A stretch of 64,000 bases of DNA from Actinostola sp. cb2023 (GCA_033675265.1 JAUJYZ010000124.1:62001-126000); one strand, 5' to 3'. Positions 20,121 through 32,200 are shown, counted from the first letter of the stretch. The notes: a model not told the origin generated them from the letters alone. A program made the numbers and translations.

Positions 20121-22814
20121 ATTAGATCTAAGGCAACGTGGCATGAACTTGGGGAAAAAAGTACCAAGTATTTCTTGACTTTAGAAAAACGTAACAAGTC
20201 TAAAACACATATCAAAAAATTATTAGACAAGGATAATAAGGAAATTACTCAGCCAACTGAAATACTTAAAACGATAGAAGGACATTTTAGTAGGCTCTTC
20301 AAATCAAAGTCAAATAACACAATTGATGAATGCAAGGATTTCCTCTCGAATTTTAGCGTTCCTTCAGTATCATCTGCAGACAAGGAGACTAGTGAAAGTA
20401 GAATAACGGTTCATGAATGTTACAAGGCTTTAAATCAAATGGGTACTTCGAAGACACCAGGCAACGATGGATTGACAAAAGAATTTTATATGTGTATGTG
20501 GTCAGAATTAAAAGATGATCTTGTGGAGTGTCTGAACCACAATTTCGAGGTTGGAATGTTAACAACCTCTCAGAAACAAATAATAATAACTCTACTTGAG
20601 AAAACAGGCAAAGATAATAGATTCCTAGATGCATGGCGCCCTATTAGTCTGATTAACGTAGATGTTAAAATTTGCAGTAAAGTACTAAGCAACAGGTTGA
20701 CCAAGATATTACCCTATGTGATACATCCAGACCAAGCTGCCTTCATCAAAGGCCGAAAAATTGACGAACCAATAAGATTAATTCAAGATATAATGGACTA
20801 TGCGAAAAAGAAAAACAACCCCTTAATTCTCTTTGCCGCTGACTTTGAAAAAGCTTTTGATTCAATTGAGCACAATTTTATCTATGCAGTATTACACCAT
20901 TTTGGCTTTGGAGAGAATTTCATTAAATGGATCAAAATTCTAGTAACTGAAAATCAGAGTTGTATAATGAATAACGGGAATGTGACAAATTTTTTTCAAG
21001 TTAGAAGAGGTACTAAACAAGGAGATCCTATTTCTCCGTATATATTTATTTTAATAATAGAAATAATGGCGACTATAATGAGAAAAAGTGAAGAAATTCA
21101 AGGAATCGTTATCAAACAAAAGGAACAAAAACTTATCCTATTTGCTGATGACACCACCTTTTTTTAAAAAGACAACATTTCACTAAAAAATGTGTTAGAT
21201 AAGCTGGAAATATTTTATAATTTTTCATCTCTAAGATTAAATGTGAGAAAATCTGAGGCTGGATGGCTGGCAAATCAAATAATCGATTGTCCAAGTCAAG
21301 TTACAGGCATCAAATGGATTAACTTTGAAGAAAAAGGCGTAAGAATTCTTGGCATTCATTTTTTCATATAATGAAAAGTTTCATTATATCAATAACTTCC
21401 AACGTATCATTACCAATTTTAAGACAACTTTATCAATATGGAAAATGAGAAATGCACTCCCTACGGCAAAATACAAATACTTCGTTCTCTTGTCCCTCAG
21501 TTCTACATGTGCTCAGAAATCCATGTCTCAGATGACTTCATTAAAATAGTTGAAAGCACCATTAAAGACTTTATATGGAACGGAAAAAAAACCCAAAATT
21601 AAGTATAATACTTTAATCGGTGATTATTCCATGGGTGGTTTGAAGCTTCCTGATTTTGATTCTTGTATAAAAGCAAACCGCGTTAAATGGGCTATCAGTC
21701 TGATATCGTCTTGTAATGAACAAACAACTTGGAATATTTTCCCCTCAGCACAGCTTGAGCCCATAGGAGGATTTCAACAAGTAGGTGTAAATTTCGACAG
21801 TCAAAGAATTCCCGAATCTATCCCTCTCTTTTACAAAAGTATTCTAAGCAATTGGTCAGAAGTAGCGATAGACAATATTAACAACGATCCGTTATTAGTA
21901 TTCGATCAACAACTTTGGAACAATAACTACATAAAAATTGCAAATAAATCAGTGTTTTATCAGGACTTCTCAAGTCTTAATATAAACAAAGTTGTAGACC
22001 TTTGCGATGAAAACGGGGAATTTCAATGGGCACATGTCAAAAAATTGGGACTCCAAGACAAAGACTTCTTGCGGTGGGCTGGAATAATTCACACTATACC
22101 AACGGAATGGAAAACAGCTTTGAAAGAAAATATAAATATAAATATGGGTAGAAACGTAGGACAAGCAAAAATATCTTTAAATTTTGCCACAAAAAAAATT
22201 GAACTAGAAAAGATCAAAACAAACCAAGTATACCAATGGTTTATCAATTTAAAATTTAGATCCCCGTCCTCCCAAAATAATGTAAGTAGGCGCATAAAAA
22301 CCAGGACACTCCTTTAGACTGGCAAGAAATATACAGCAGAATTTATACAACTTCAATTGATACTTATTCCAGATATTTTCAATATAAGATACTTAATAAT
22401 ATTTTATATTTAAATCGTGACCTTCATCGTTTCAAAATACTGGACCATTCTGTTTGCTCTTTTTGTCTTCTTTACCCTGAAACAATAGATCACTTTTTTG
22501 TCCATTGCATAGAATCAAAAAACTAATATTTTCAAATAAGAAATTGGTTAAAGAATGTTGATATCACGCTCCCAGAATTAAACATATTAAATATAATATT
22601 GGGTGTTGAAAATAACATAATTAACTATATTATCTTAATGTATAAACTATCTATGTACAAAGCCAGAGAGAAAGGAAAAAATCCTTCTTTATCCTTTTTT
22701 AAAAACTTATTAAGTTACCAAGAAAAAATTGAATATAACGTGGCCAAATCAAAAATAATAATTTCTCTACATTTAAATAAATGGAGCAAAATAACTAATG
22801 CTTTACGTTCCTAA
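20121..22814 (+). pseudogene. LINE ORF2, reverse transcriptase and C-terminal portion (broken)
   Basis: Resumes ORF2 after the Harbinger with SKATWHELGEKSTKYFLTLE, the conserved lead-in to L1/Tx1 reverse transcriptases. Visible motifs are TPGNDGLTKEFY, WRPISLINVDVKI, FAADFEKAFDS (first metal-binding Asp), RRGTKQGDPISPYIF and FADDTTFF (catalytic DD). Directly after the last motif, a TAA at 21165-21167 stops the frame. Frameshifts follow near 21360 and 21545, and the thumb region continues at 21550-22317 (TLIGDYSMGGLKLPDF). Near 22455-22508 a CX2CX8HX4C knuckle (CSFCLLYPETIDHFFVHC) typical of L1/Tx1 C-termini is encoded. It ends with a stop at about 22814. Confidence 0.85.
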
Positions 22815-22830
22815 ATAATGTCCATGTAAC

Positions 22831-23300
22831 TGGCAAAGGCATTCATGTACAAAATCAAATTTGTTAGACATTTTTCTTTTTTTCTTCGATATTTTAATCT
22901 ACATGATTCCAATATGGCGACTGTTGTTACATAGATATTCATCGATGAAGATATCAAGGTTATGTTATGTTCTTTGACAGCATCTGAGGGCCCATCTGAG
23001 TTCTTCACATCAAGAGTCTGGTATTCATCAGCATCTGAGTAGTACTTTTCAGTACAAGAGTTGATAGTCAAGTCTGTAGTCATAGTTTCGTCATTTGAAT
23101 TCGTGGAACGGCCCGTTCCGAAATTGCTCAACATCCTCTTTTAGTGTAGGCCTACCACGAATGGCGTGTGCGTTTGTAAGCATAGTGAGCGTTTGGAGAA
23201 CAAGGCGAGGAATAACATCAAACATCATTTCAGCTTTTTTTCCAGTGATTTCGAAGAGAACTGCAATGGCGAACGAAATTTAGCTAGCCTCGCATGATCA
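22831..23300 (-). other. Unrecognised coding-like segment
   Basis: On the minus strand one frame reads KKAEMMFDVIPRLVLQTLTM and then NAHAIRGRPTLKEDVEQF before stopping near 23093. A second frame (23134-22811) is serine- and acid-rich (NSNDETMTTDLTINSC). Composition suggests remnants of a protein gene, perhaps an exon of an element or host gene next to the LINE end. I do not recognise the family. A GGGCCGTTCCACGAA motif (reverse orientation, 23100-23114) lies inside it. Confidence 0.25.
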
Positions 23301-23588
23301 ACTCGTGAACATGTAAGTTGCCATGGTTTTGACCTATCAACCAATCGAATCACGGCTCTCTCTTTCTTCTCTCTGGGCTTCCTGTGACCGGGAAGGACTG
23401 CAACTTCTAACCAAGCCAACGGGTGTTTTAAGACTTGAGCTACCACAGGTAGCCCAAGTAATAAATACTAAAGGAAAGTTTTATAGTATAATTATATCAT
23501 TTTTTTTACAACGAACAACCAACGAACGAAGCGTATTGCACTTTGTCTCAATTACCATAGTGATGATAGTAAACAAGCTTGTTGAATC

Positions 23589-23720
23589 ATTAATAATAAT
23601 AATAATAATAAGTTCTTGTTTAACGCATTAACCTGACATCTCAATGCGTTTTACATTACATAATACTAATTACATAATATATAATAATACATAATAATAC
23701 ATAATAATACATAATTACAT
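23589..23720. repeat. AT-rich simple repeats
   Basis: (TAA)n-like run at 23589-23611 and ATAATACATAATAATACATA units at 23640-23720. No coding content. Confidence 0.85.
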
Positions 23721-24023
23721 TGTTTCTAAAGCTTACTGTAGGAGAAAATACTCACATTATGACAACACGATATGAGTAATGTGATTTATAGTAAAGCTCT
23801 CTTCACAAGAAATCACCGTATCTTGGATTCGCCATTAAATAGTAAAGAGTTTTAGCGGGTTGGTAAATTTCCGATAGACTTTTTTCACATGCTAACACAA
23901 CATGTGTCAATCAAGTTTCTCAAACATAACATTCTCACGTGCACTTAAATGAACCTTCGATTTAAACTTTTTGCGGCCTTTATCGTCTTACTGTAAAGCG
24001 AAGATATGTGAAGCGTCTTGAAG

Positions 24024-24880
24024 CTTGCATGATGTTCTACTTTACTTTACGGTAAGGTTCCGACAGAAATTGAAAAGCATGTAATCCTTCAGACATTACA
24101 ATAAATACGGCACAAGCTGATAAAAATAATAGCTAAGTTGAGTCATCATCGTTCGTGTATTTTTAGACATACGCAGTTTCTTTCGGAAATGCAAATAACG
24201 GCTGCGTGTAAAGGTCAGTCAAGCCTGTAATGAGGTAAAAATTTGGGTGTAGTTTGAGTGTATACACACAGACTCCATGCAGACTCCACGCAAAACATTT
24301 TAACATACTTCTAAGCAGAACTGTATGTGTCTGTAGTGTTCGTACTAGAGGAGCTCTGGCATGGGTGAAAATCTCTGTAAGTCCAAATGTATGTGTCCGT
24401 AGCATTTGTACTAGAGGACCTCTGGCGTGGGTGAAAATCTCCGTAAGTCCAAACGTGTGTGTCTAGTGTTTGTACTAGAGGATCTCTGGCGTGGGTGCAA
24501 ATCTCCGTAAGTCCAAACGTATGTGTCCATGGTCCACGTACAGTACTGCTTAGAAGTATATTAACATTTTTGCATGTAGTTGACGTGGAGTCTGAGTGTA
24601 GTCTGAGTGTAGTCTGCATAGAGTCTGCGTGTAGTACACTCAAATTACACTCAGATTACACTCAGATTACACTCAAACTACACTCAACTTTTTGCCTCAT
24701 TACAAGCTTGACTGACTTTTACACGCAGCCATTAATTTGCATTTTCGAAAGAAAATGTGAATGTCTAGAAATACACGTACGATGTTGCTGGTGTCATATT
24801 TATTGAAGTGTCTGAAACATTACAACGATCCTTTCAATTTCCGTCGGAACCTTACCATAAAGTAGAACATCATGCATGCA
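24024..24880. mobile_element. Foldback-like unit with 66-bp minisatellite at its centre
   Basis: Left sequence from 24024 (GCTTGCATGATGTTCTAC; GGTAAGGTTCCGACAGAAAT; ACTCCACG near 24290) reappears inverted at 24540-24880 (CTTAGAAGTATATTAACATTTT, TTTCCGTCGGAACC, GTAGAACATCATGCATGC). Arms are about 270-330 bp. The centre holds three to four 66-bp units. The right arm also contains repeated TCTGAGTGTAG / CTACACTC blocks. No transposase. Confidence 0.7.
24320..24530. repeat. 66-bp minisatellite, locus 3
   Basis: Units with CGTAAGTCCAAACGT and TTCGTACTAGAGGA as at loci 1 and 2. Flanked by GCAGAACTGTATG on the left and the inverted ACGTACAGTACTGC on the right, which places the array in the loop of the inverted-repeat unit. 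Confidence 0.85.
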
Positions 24881-24896
24881 AAATACAGTAAATAAA

Positions 24897-25026
24897 TAGA
24901 ACAGTGAATTATACATATAAATGAATAAGGAAGCAATAACCCCACATGTTTCTGTAGTGGTTGAGTGTGTTCTAACGTGGGGTTATCGCTTCCTTATTCA
25001 TTTATATGTATAATTCACTGTTCTAT
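24897..25026. repeat. Long near-perfect hairpin
   Basis: Arms of about 47 bp: TAGAACAGTGAATTATACAT and AATGAATAAGGAAGC are inverted at GCTTCCTTATTCATT and ATGTATAATTCACTGTTCTA. The loop is about 35 bp. It is probably a small MITE adjoining the foldback unit at 24024-24880. Confidence 0.85.
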
Positions 25027-25261
25027 CTATGTATTCCCACGTAAATACAAATTTCTGACATTTATTAACTGATGGATTTCAGTATATGTCACGTCACTGA
25101 TGGATTTCAGATGGATTTCACACTCAACCCTCAGATAATCATAGAGTGTCCAGTAGCTCAGTGGCAGATAAAATAAATAACTGTTTATTTAAGTGTCCAA
25201 TGCGTTCTAGCGCTTGCACACTAATTGGGGGACACTGTACTCTCACACTAGTTGTATCTAC

Positions 25262-25995
25262 TAGACGTCTTTCCCACAAACTTTCGGCATTATCAGTTCC
25301 AAAATCTAAGCTTCATTAGCATGCACGTGAGAATGTTATGTTTGAGACACTTGATTGACACATGTTGTGTTAGCACGTGAAAAAGTCTACAGGAACTTTA
25401 ATCTACCTGCTCATTGTAATGGCGATGCAGTGATTTATTTTGAAGAAATAAATAAATTTCATTTTTCATGTCATATATATTCTCATAATGTTAGTATTTT
25501 CCCATAGTTAAGATTACAAACGGTGAGTCAAGAAGTTTATATACATTCATCAACTACTGTTGTCTAATTGTCATGTTGTTGAGATGAATTGGAAGGACAC
25601 TTTGTTCATTGGTTGTTGGTTTAACCAAATTATATATTTCACAGCAGTAATAATACAAATGTACTATAAAACTATTTCATATGTTTGCCAGCATCATATG
25701 CAAAAAGAAGTGAAATGATGCTTCTAGACTATAAAGTGCTCCTAATCATTTTTAGTACTTTTTAAATATTTCCATCCATTTAACTGTCTCGTCGGCCAAC
25801 ACAGTTTGTTCACAGTTGGATTAAGTTTGCACTACACTCTCTACACTAGTACTATAGAAATGTACTATAGAACTGTCTTGTCGGCCAATTTAACACAGTT
25901 TGTTCACAGTTGGATTCAGTTTGCACTACACTCAAACTCCACTCAGCCTGTGTGTAGCAGAAACAAAAACCTGTATAACAAAGGCGAAACTACAC
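25262..25995. repeat. Dispersed repeat, copy B
   Basis: Collinear with 3765-4170 and then 5586-5845. The block TTTAACACAGTTTGTTCACAGTT is partly duplicated here (25795-25830 and 25888-25930). It ends at the MITE insertion 25999-26157 and resumes after it with GATTCCACTC. Confidence 0.75.
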
Positions 25996-25998
25996 TTA

Positions 25999-26157
25999 GG
26001 GCGCTTTCCATTTGGCAGAACTGACTGGTCTGATCAACCGGTTCTTAAATGGAATGTGTCAGCTCTGAGAACTATCTGAACCAGTTCCCAGAACTGACGT
26101 GTTCCATTTAAGAACTGGTCAGAAATTCCAGTCAGTTCTGCCAAATGGAAAGTGCCC
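25999..26157. mobile_element. 159-bp Harbinger-type MITE
   Basis: Ends GGGCGCTTTCCATTTGGCAG and its inverted counterpart give arms of about 35 bp. The flanks are TTA (25996-25998 and 26158-26160), the usual PIF/Harbinger 3-bp target. The paralogous copy A has a single TTA at 5843-5845 and no insert, which confirms the ends. The loop contains a second inverted pair (GGTTCTTAAATGGAA; TTCCATTTAAGAACTGG). The arm sequence differs from that of the Harbinger at 15618-20117. Confidence 0.9.
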
Positions 26158-26584
26158 TTAGATTCCACTCAGACTAGACAATACTGTATAATAGTTGAAA
26201 TCTCGAAATTCAAACATGAAATTAACATGAAAGGTGGCATATTAATATATTATACAAAAATACCCTGAAAAACTGCTGACATTCTTAATGTGCAGAAACC
26301 TTTCTTGATTTTCAAATCATATATTATAAATTGCATATACTTTTTTTGCTATTTTAGTTACTTGAAAAACAGTTAATAAATTATTACGAATGACTCCCTT
26401 TGTATAATACAGATCCAAAGCCTGAAATCACAAAATATCAAATCCTGCAACTATTCATCTTACATATATTACATTTTCATGATAACTCCACTCTGTTATG
26501 CATATATGTTCAACAATCTGTTATAGTACATCCCAGAAATATGTTAACATGTGTGTGTATAAACTAAACATGATTTTGAGAAGG

Positions 26585-26695
26585 CATTATCGGTTTATAA
26601 TGATGGCTAGTTGGGAGAAAATATATTCGGTATTGATACCTGGAATATATTTTCTCACAATGCCGTCATCATAAACTCCGGTAACTCTTCATAAA
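26585..26695. repeat. Imperfect hairpin
   Basis: GGGAGAAAATATATTC / GAATATATTTTCTC flank a small loop. Outside them, GGTTTATAATGATGGC is approximately inverted at GCCGTCATCATAAACTCC. Confidence 0.7.
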
Positions 26696-26699
26696 AAGA

Positions 26700-28240
26700 C
26701 CCATAGTATCATTTATTTTGCTCATTTATTTTTGCTCATTTATTTTTGCTCATTACTCGGATTTATTATATACTACTATACTATTTGCATATTTACCTAC
26801 AGTGACGTAGCTGTATTTTCAACTGCAATTTTAAATTACTCATGTGTGATCGATTAGACATTTTGTTTCTGACAAGGAAGTATTACTACGAATTGATATT
26901 AGAACCATTATTATGGTTGACATACTAGGCTAGAACTGTCTTCTATGGCTTCAGACTTCAATCAAAAACTACAGAAGAACCTCTCCACAACGGGCAACAA
27001 AATCCAACAAAATCGAGTTACGGCAAGGCAAAGTGATCCAGATTTCTTTAATCGCGTTTGCCGCAATTCAAATGGCGGACGAAAGCGTGAAGTGGCTTAT
27101 TTTAAGACCAAAGTCTAAAAGCTGATCAAATTTGAAAATTGGTTTAAAAACAACGGCGAGGGTGGAGAGGTAAGTTCTATTAAACAACAAGACACAGTAG
27201 ACACATATTATCTGCTTACAGTTCAGTATATGAGGAGCCCCGACCCCAAGCTTTTTGTCCCAGCAGGATAGCCGTGATGTGTTTGCCTAGAGTTACTAGT
27301 TCGCAAAGCCAATTAGTCTTGGTCCAATAAGATTCGTTCTACTGACACATTTATCACAGACAATTCTTACACAACATGATAAACAATTGCGGGTCATCGA
27401 CGAGTTTTGGCACTAGAATCAAAATATAATTCTTTTGAGCTTTATTTTCACTGTTGGGTTGCCCTAAAATATGGAAAATGTCACCTGGAAATGTGGGTAA
27501 GATATTCGTCGAGTACATTCAGGTATTGCTCGTCTGACTTTGAGACAAATACGGGATTTTATGCCGCAAACGTTCTGAAACCGACACAGACTAAAATACT
27601 AATCGAAGAGTACCCAACTTTATATTGCTAAACCCCAATGCTTTTGGGTGGCGCACCTGAAGGCAGGGTAGATTGTTCGGGCGGCACGCTTGATATTCTA
27701 TGAGTAAAGCATTGAACTTGAAGAACTTGAATACACAGACTAAAATACTAATCGCAGAGTACTGACATAACTCAACTTTATATTGCTAAACCACAATGCT
27801 TTTGGGTGGCGCACATGAAGGCAGGGTAGATTGTTTGGACGGCATGCCTGATATTCTATGGGTAAAGCATTGAACGTTTGATCAGTATCAATATTATTTT
27901 AATAGATAGAGACAAAATGTATCTCATTCACTTATTGGCCATATCTTTCTAAAATCCGTAAATATAAATCTACGACTAGTTATTCACGTCCCAGCATGAG
28001 CCTGGCCTACACCGATGTATCGGGTACACTACCCCGCTGTGTTAATCTACCACAAATATGCATTTTGCGAGGCTTTTTTTGCATCGCAAAACAAAAATGT
28101 CAGGGTCGGGGCTCGTCATGCTTAAAAGTTCTTGCAATGATTTAAATAGATACACATATTGCATCACATCATTGTCTGTCCCAGGGACATAAGTATGCAA
28201 CCAATAATATTATTAACCAATTCGCTCCTGAGCTATTTTG
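26700..28240. other. Region without recognised gene; possible short-TIR element
   Basis: GAGGAGCCCCGACCC near 27232 and GGGTCGGGGCTCGTC near 28103 are inverted and could bound an approximately 880-bp element, but no target duplication is evident. A 74-codon plus frame at 27407-27631 has no recognisable domain. Confidence 0.35.
27588..27880. repeat. Tandem duplication (~145 bp)
   Basis: ACAGACTAAAATACTAATCG, AATGCTTTTGGGTGGCGCAC and GAAGGCAGGGTAGATTGTT occur twice in order, with about 8% differences. Confidence 0.85.
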
Positions 28241-28387
28241 AGTTTTTTAGCGATTTTCTGGACCTAATCACGTCGTAGGAAATTTCGATTCCATATAAGG
28301 GGTTTCCATGGAAATCATGACAGTTCTGAATGCCCGTGGGCTCGTGTCTTCACATGTGCTGTCTTTCTTCTTGGGAGCTCATAGGGG

Positions 28388-28720
28388 CTAGTAGTGTTCA
28401 CTACTCGAAGAGGCCAATTTTGCATTTTTGGAGTGTTTATAGCCATTATTCACCACAGAAGCCCCCAGGACAGCATCATTAAGCTTGACTGGTGTGGTAG
28501 AGACCGTTCTGCTGAAAGAACCCAGCAGCGAGAAACGATTTTCACGAAGACGTCTCTCTGGTTGTCTCTCTGGTGAAATCGTCTCTCTGGTTGTTCTGTG
28601 GTGAATTCCAGGACCTACAAAGGCATTTTTGGCGACTTTGGACTTGTAAAGAATGCAACCGGTGCAATATTTTGCCTGTAGGACCGAGTGGCTCGACACT
28701 CTATAAATTCTTACAAACAC
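28388..28720 (-). CDS. Unrecognised 110-codon ORF in the 1,091-bp unit (also 29479-29811)
   Basis: Begins MFVRIYRVSSHSVLQAKYC and has an arginine-rich middle (ERQPERRLRENRFS). Identical in both copies. No domain, signal peptide or membrane segment is recognised, and overlapping plus-strand frames of similar length exist, so coding is doubtful. Confidence 0.2.
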   Translation of the reverse strand: MFVRIYRVSSHSVLQAKYCTGCILYKSKVAKNAFVGPGIHHRTTRETISPERQPERRLRENRFSLLGSFSRTVSTTPVKLNDAVLGASVVNNGYKHSKNAKLASSSSEHY

Positions 28721-29031
28721 AAATGGCGGGATGCTTTCTGTCGAAAATTAACGGATGTTCCCTGCATCCTTTTCGGCCGTGCAGAAGGAAAACACATGTT
28801 AGCGAAAGTGGTCCTAAGGAAATGGCTATTGTTCGGCGAGTTAAGGAAGAGAGAGGGACAAATTCACGAATATATCAAGAAGAGAGATGGAAGTTCGCTG
28901 AGAAAGTGGCGTTTTGTTTTGCAAGGATGTATTTTGGAAGAAAATCCAAGTCAAATGTCGTTCATTTTCGAGGTGTAAAATTGCGTCAAAAACACGCATT
29001 TTTGATTTTTATGGCAAACAAATTGAACTAA
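28573..29031 (+). CDS. Unrecognised 152-codon ORF in the 1,091-bp unit (also 29664-30122)
   Basis: Begins MKSSLWLFCGEFQDLQRHFW and has a cysteine cluster near residues 25-35 (CKECNRCN) and a basic C-terminal half. A competing frame (28688-28978, 96 residues) overlaps it and looks equally protein-like (REGQIHEYIKKRDGSSLRKW). Neither matches a family I know. The second copy changes several residues. Confidence 0.25.
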   Translation: MKSSLWLFCGEFQDLQRHFWRLWTCKECNRCNILPVGPSGSTLYKFLQTQMAGCFLSKINGCSLHPFRPCRRKTHVSESGPKEMAIVRRVKEERGTNSRIYQEERWKFAEKVAFCFARMYFGRKSKSNVVHFRGVKLRQKHAFLIFMANKLN

Positions 29032-29224
29032 TGCCCAGAAATCGGACCTGTAAGTCAGTTTACTTGAGGTTAAAATATGAAGAGTTATCTAGTTGTCACT
29101 AATAACTGGCCATGAGATCGATGTTACGAAAATTCAGAAAGTTAGAATTTTTCAAAGCAGTATCGATGTTTACGGCCGGTTTCGGTCGGTGTAGGAGTCA
29201 ATGGGTTAAATAACTAAAGTAGAA

Positions 29225-32200
29225 AACTGAATTGATAGGCAGATGTAAGACAAGTTGTCATTAATACTGTCCATGCTATTGGACTACTATGACCTTTATA
29301 CATGATAGGCATACATAAGACAAGTTGTGATTAATACTGTCTATGCTATTGGACCTAATCACGTCGTAGGAAATTTCGATTCCATATAAGGGGTTTCCAT
29401 GGAAATCTTGACAGTTCTGAATGCCCGTGGGCTCGTGTCTTCACATGTGCTGTCTTTCTTCTTGGGAGCTCATAGGGGCTAGTAGTGTTCACTACTCGAA
29501 GAGGCCAATTTTGCATTTTTGGAGTGTTTATAGCCATTATTCACCACAGAAGCCCCCAGGACAGCATCATTAAGCTTGACTGGTGTGGTAGAGACCGTTC
29601 TGCTGAAAGAACCCAGCAGCGAGAAACGATTTTCACGAAGACGTCTCTCTGGTTGTCTCTCTGGTGAAATCGTCTCTCTGGTTGTTCTGTGGTGAATTCC
29701 AGGACCTACAAAGGCATTTTTGGCGACTTTGGACTTGTAAAGAATGCAACCGGTGCAATATTTTGCCTGTAGGACCGAGTGGCTCGACACTCTATAAATT
29801 CTTACAAACACAAATGGCGGGATGCTTTCTGTCGAAAATTACCGGATGTTCCCGGCATCCTTTTCGGCCGTGCAGAAGGAAAACACATGTTAGCGAAAGT
29901 GGTCCTAAGGAAATGGCTATTGTTCGGCGAGTTAAGGAAGAGAGAGGGACAAATTCACGAATATATCAAGAAGAGAGATGGAAGTTTGCTGAGAAAGTGG
30001 CGTTTTGTTTTGCAAGGATGTATTTTGGAAGAAAATCCAAGTCAAATGTCGTTCATTTTCGAGGTGTAAAATTGCGTCAAAAACACGCATTTTTGATTTT
30101 TATGGCAAACAAATTGAACTAATGCCCAGAAATCGGACCTGTAAGTCAGTTTACTTGAGGTTAAAATATGAAGAGTTATCTAGTTGTCACTAATAACTGG
30201 CCATGAGATCGATGTTACGAAAATTCAGAAAGTTAGAATTTTTCAAAGCAGTATCGATGTTACGGCCGGTTTCGGTCGGTGTAGGAGTCAATGGGTTAAA
30301 TAACTAAAGTAGAAAACTGAATTGATAGGCAAATGTAAGACAAGTTGTGATTAATACTGTCTATGCTATTGGAATACTATGACCTTTATACATGATAGGC
30401 ATATATAAGACAAGTTGTGATTAATACTGTCCATGCTATTGGACTACTATGACCTTTATACATGATAGGCATACATAAGACAAGTTGTGATTAATACTGT
30501 CTATGCTATTGGGACCTTTATACATGATAGGCATATATAAGACAAGTTGTGATTAATACTGTCTATGCTATGAATACTATGGCTATACATATAGACATAA
30601 GACAAGTTGTGATTAATACTGTCTATGCTATTGGAATACTATGACCTTTATACATGATAGGCATACATAAGACAAGTTGTGATTAATACTGTCTATGCTA
30701 TTGGACTACTATGACCTTTATACATGATAGGCATACATAAGACAAGTTGTGATTAATACTGTCTATGCTATTGGAATACTATGACCTTTATACATGATAG
30801 GCATACATAAGACAAGTTGTGATTAATACTGTCTATGCTATTGGAATACTATGACCTTTATACATGATAGGCATACATAAGACAAGTTGTGATTAATACT
30901 GTCTATGCTATTGGAATACTATGACCTTTATACATGATAGGCATACATAAGACAAGTTGTGATTAATACTGTTTATGCTATTGGACTACTATGACCTTTA
31001 TACATGATAGGCATACATAAGACAAGTTGTGATTAATACTGTCTATGCTATTGGAATACTATGACCTTTATACATGATAGGCATACATAAGACAAGTTGT
31101 GATTAATACTGTCCATGCTATTGGACTACTATGACCTTTATACATGATAGGCATACATAAGACAAGTTGTGATTAATACTGTCTATGCTATTGGACTACT
31201 ATGACCTTTATACATGATAGGCATACATAAGACAAGTTGTGATTAATACTGTCCATGCTATTGGAATACTATGACCTTTATACATGATAGGCATACATAA
31301 GACAAGTTGTGATTAATACTGTCCATGCTATTGGACTACTATGACCTTTATACATGATAGGCATACATAAGACAAGTTGTGATTAATACTGTCTATGCTA
31401 TTGGAATACTATGACCTTTTATACATGATAGGCATACATAAGACAAGTTGTGGTTAATACTAACTATGCTATTAGAATACTATCACTTTTATACATGATA
31501 GGCATACATAAGACAAGTTGTGATTAATACTGTCCATGCTATTAGAATACTATGACCTTTATACATGATAGGCATATATAAGACAAGTTGTGATTAATAC
31601 TCTCCATGCTATTGGACTACTATGACCTTTATACATGATAGGCATACATAAGACAAGTTATGATTAATACTGTCTATGCTATTGGAATACTATGACCTTT
31701 ATGCATGATAGGCATACATAAGACAAGTTTGTGATTAATACTGTCTATGCTATTGGAATACTATGACCTTTATACATGATAGGCATACATAAGACAAGTT
31801 GTGATTAATACTGTCCATGCTATTGGAATACTATGACCTTTATACATGATAGGCATACATAAGACAAGTTGTGATTAATACTGTCCATGCTATTGGACTA
31901 CTATGACCTTTATACATGATAGGCATACATAAGACAAGTTGTGATTAATACTAGGTCTATGCTATTGGAATACTATGACCTTTTATACATGATAGGCATA
32001 CATAAGACAAGTTGTGGTTAATACTAACTATGCTATTAGAATACTATCACTTTTATACATGATAGGCATACATAAGACAAGTTGTGATTAATACTGTCCA
32101 TGCTATTAGAATACTATGACCTTTATACATGATAGGCATATATAAGACAAGTTGTGATTAATACTCTCCATGCTATTGGACTACTATGACCTTTATACAT

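Larger units (their letters stand above)
13200..22830 (+). mobile_element. L1/Tx1-clade LINE interrupted by a PIF/Harbinger transposon
   Basis: ORF1 (13282-14253) carries a coiled coil followed by an L1-ORF1p-like RNA-binding region. ORF2 has an apurinic-like endonuclease (14483 on), a reverse transcriptase and a C-terminal CX2CX8HX4C knuckle. A 4.5-kb Harbinger splits ORF2 between endonuclease and reverse transcriptase, leaving about 5.1 kb of LINE sequence. Stops and frameshifts make it inactive. The 5' and 3' limits are approximate, and no poly-A tail or target duplication was resolved. Confidence 0.85.
28259..30349. repeat. 1,091-bp tandem duplication
   Basis: Copy 1 starts at 28259 and copy 2 at 29350; all embedded ORF positions are offset by exactly 1,091. 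Differences are few (for example ATTAACGG/ATTACCGG, CCCTGC/CCCGGC, TTCGCT/TTTGCT, a one-base loss in GTTTACGG). Both copies contain TATTTTGCCTGTAGGACC and repeated GTCTCTCTGG. The same frames (110 minus, 152 plus, 96 plus residues) persist in both because the copies are nearly identical, so persistence is not evidence of coding. Copy 1 ends with about 1.7 units of the 70-bp satellite. Confidence 0.9.

Noticed and set aside
22811..23134. LINE 3' end continuing as a coding region on the minus strand
   Set aside because: The orientation opposes the LINE, and the sequence has no reverse-transcriptase-like motif.
25146..25240. tRNA-like sequence (TAGCTCAGTGGCAGA with GTGTCC / GGACAC ends)
   Set aside because: It has an A-box-like element and complementary ends, but no acceptable T arm or anticodon stem; the length is about 90 and a tRNA cannot be drawn confidently.
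28388..30193. Conserved ORFs in both 1,091-bp copies as evidence of a duplicated gene
   Set aside because: The copies are almost identical DNA, so conservation of frames carries no coding signal.
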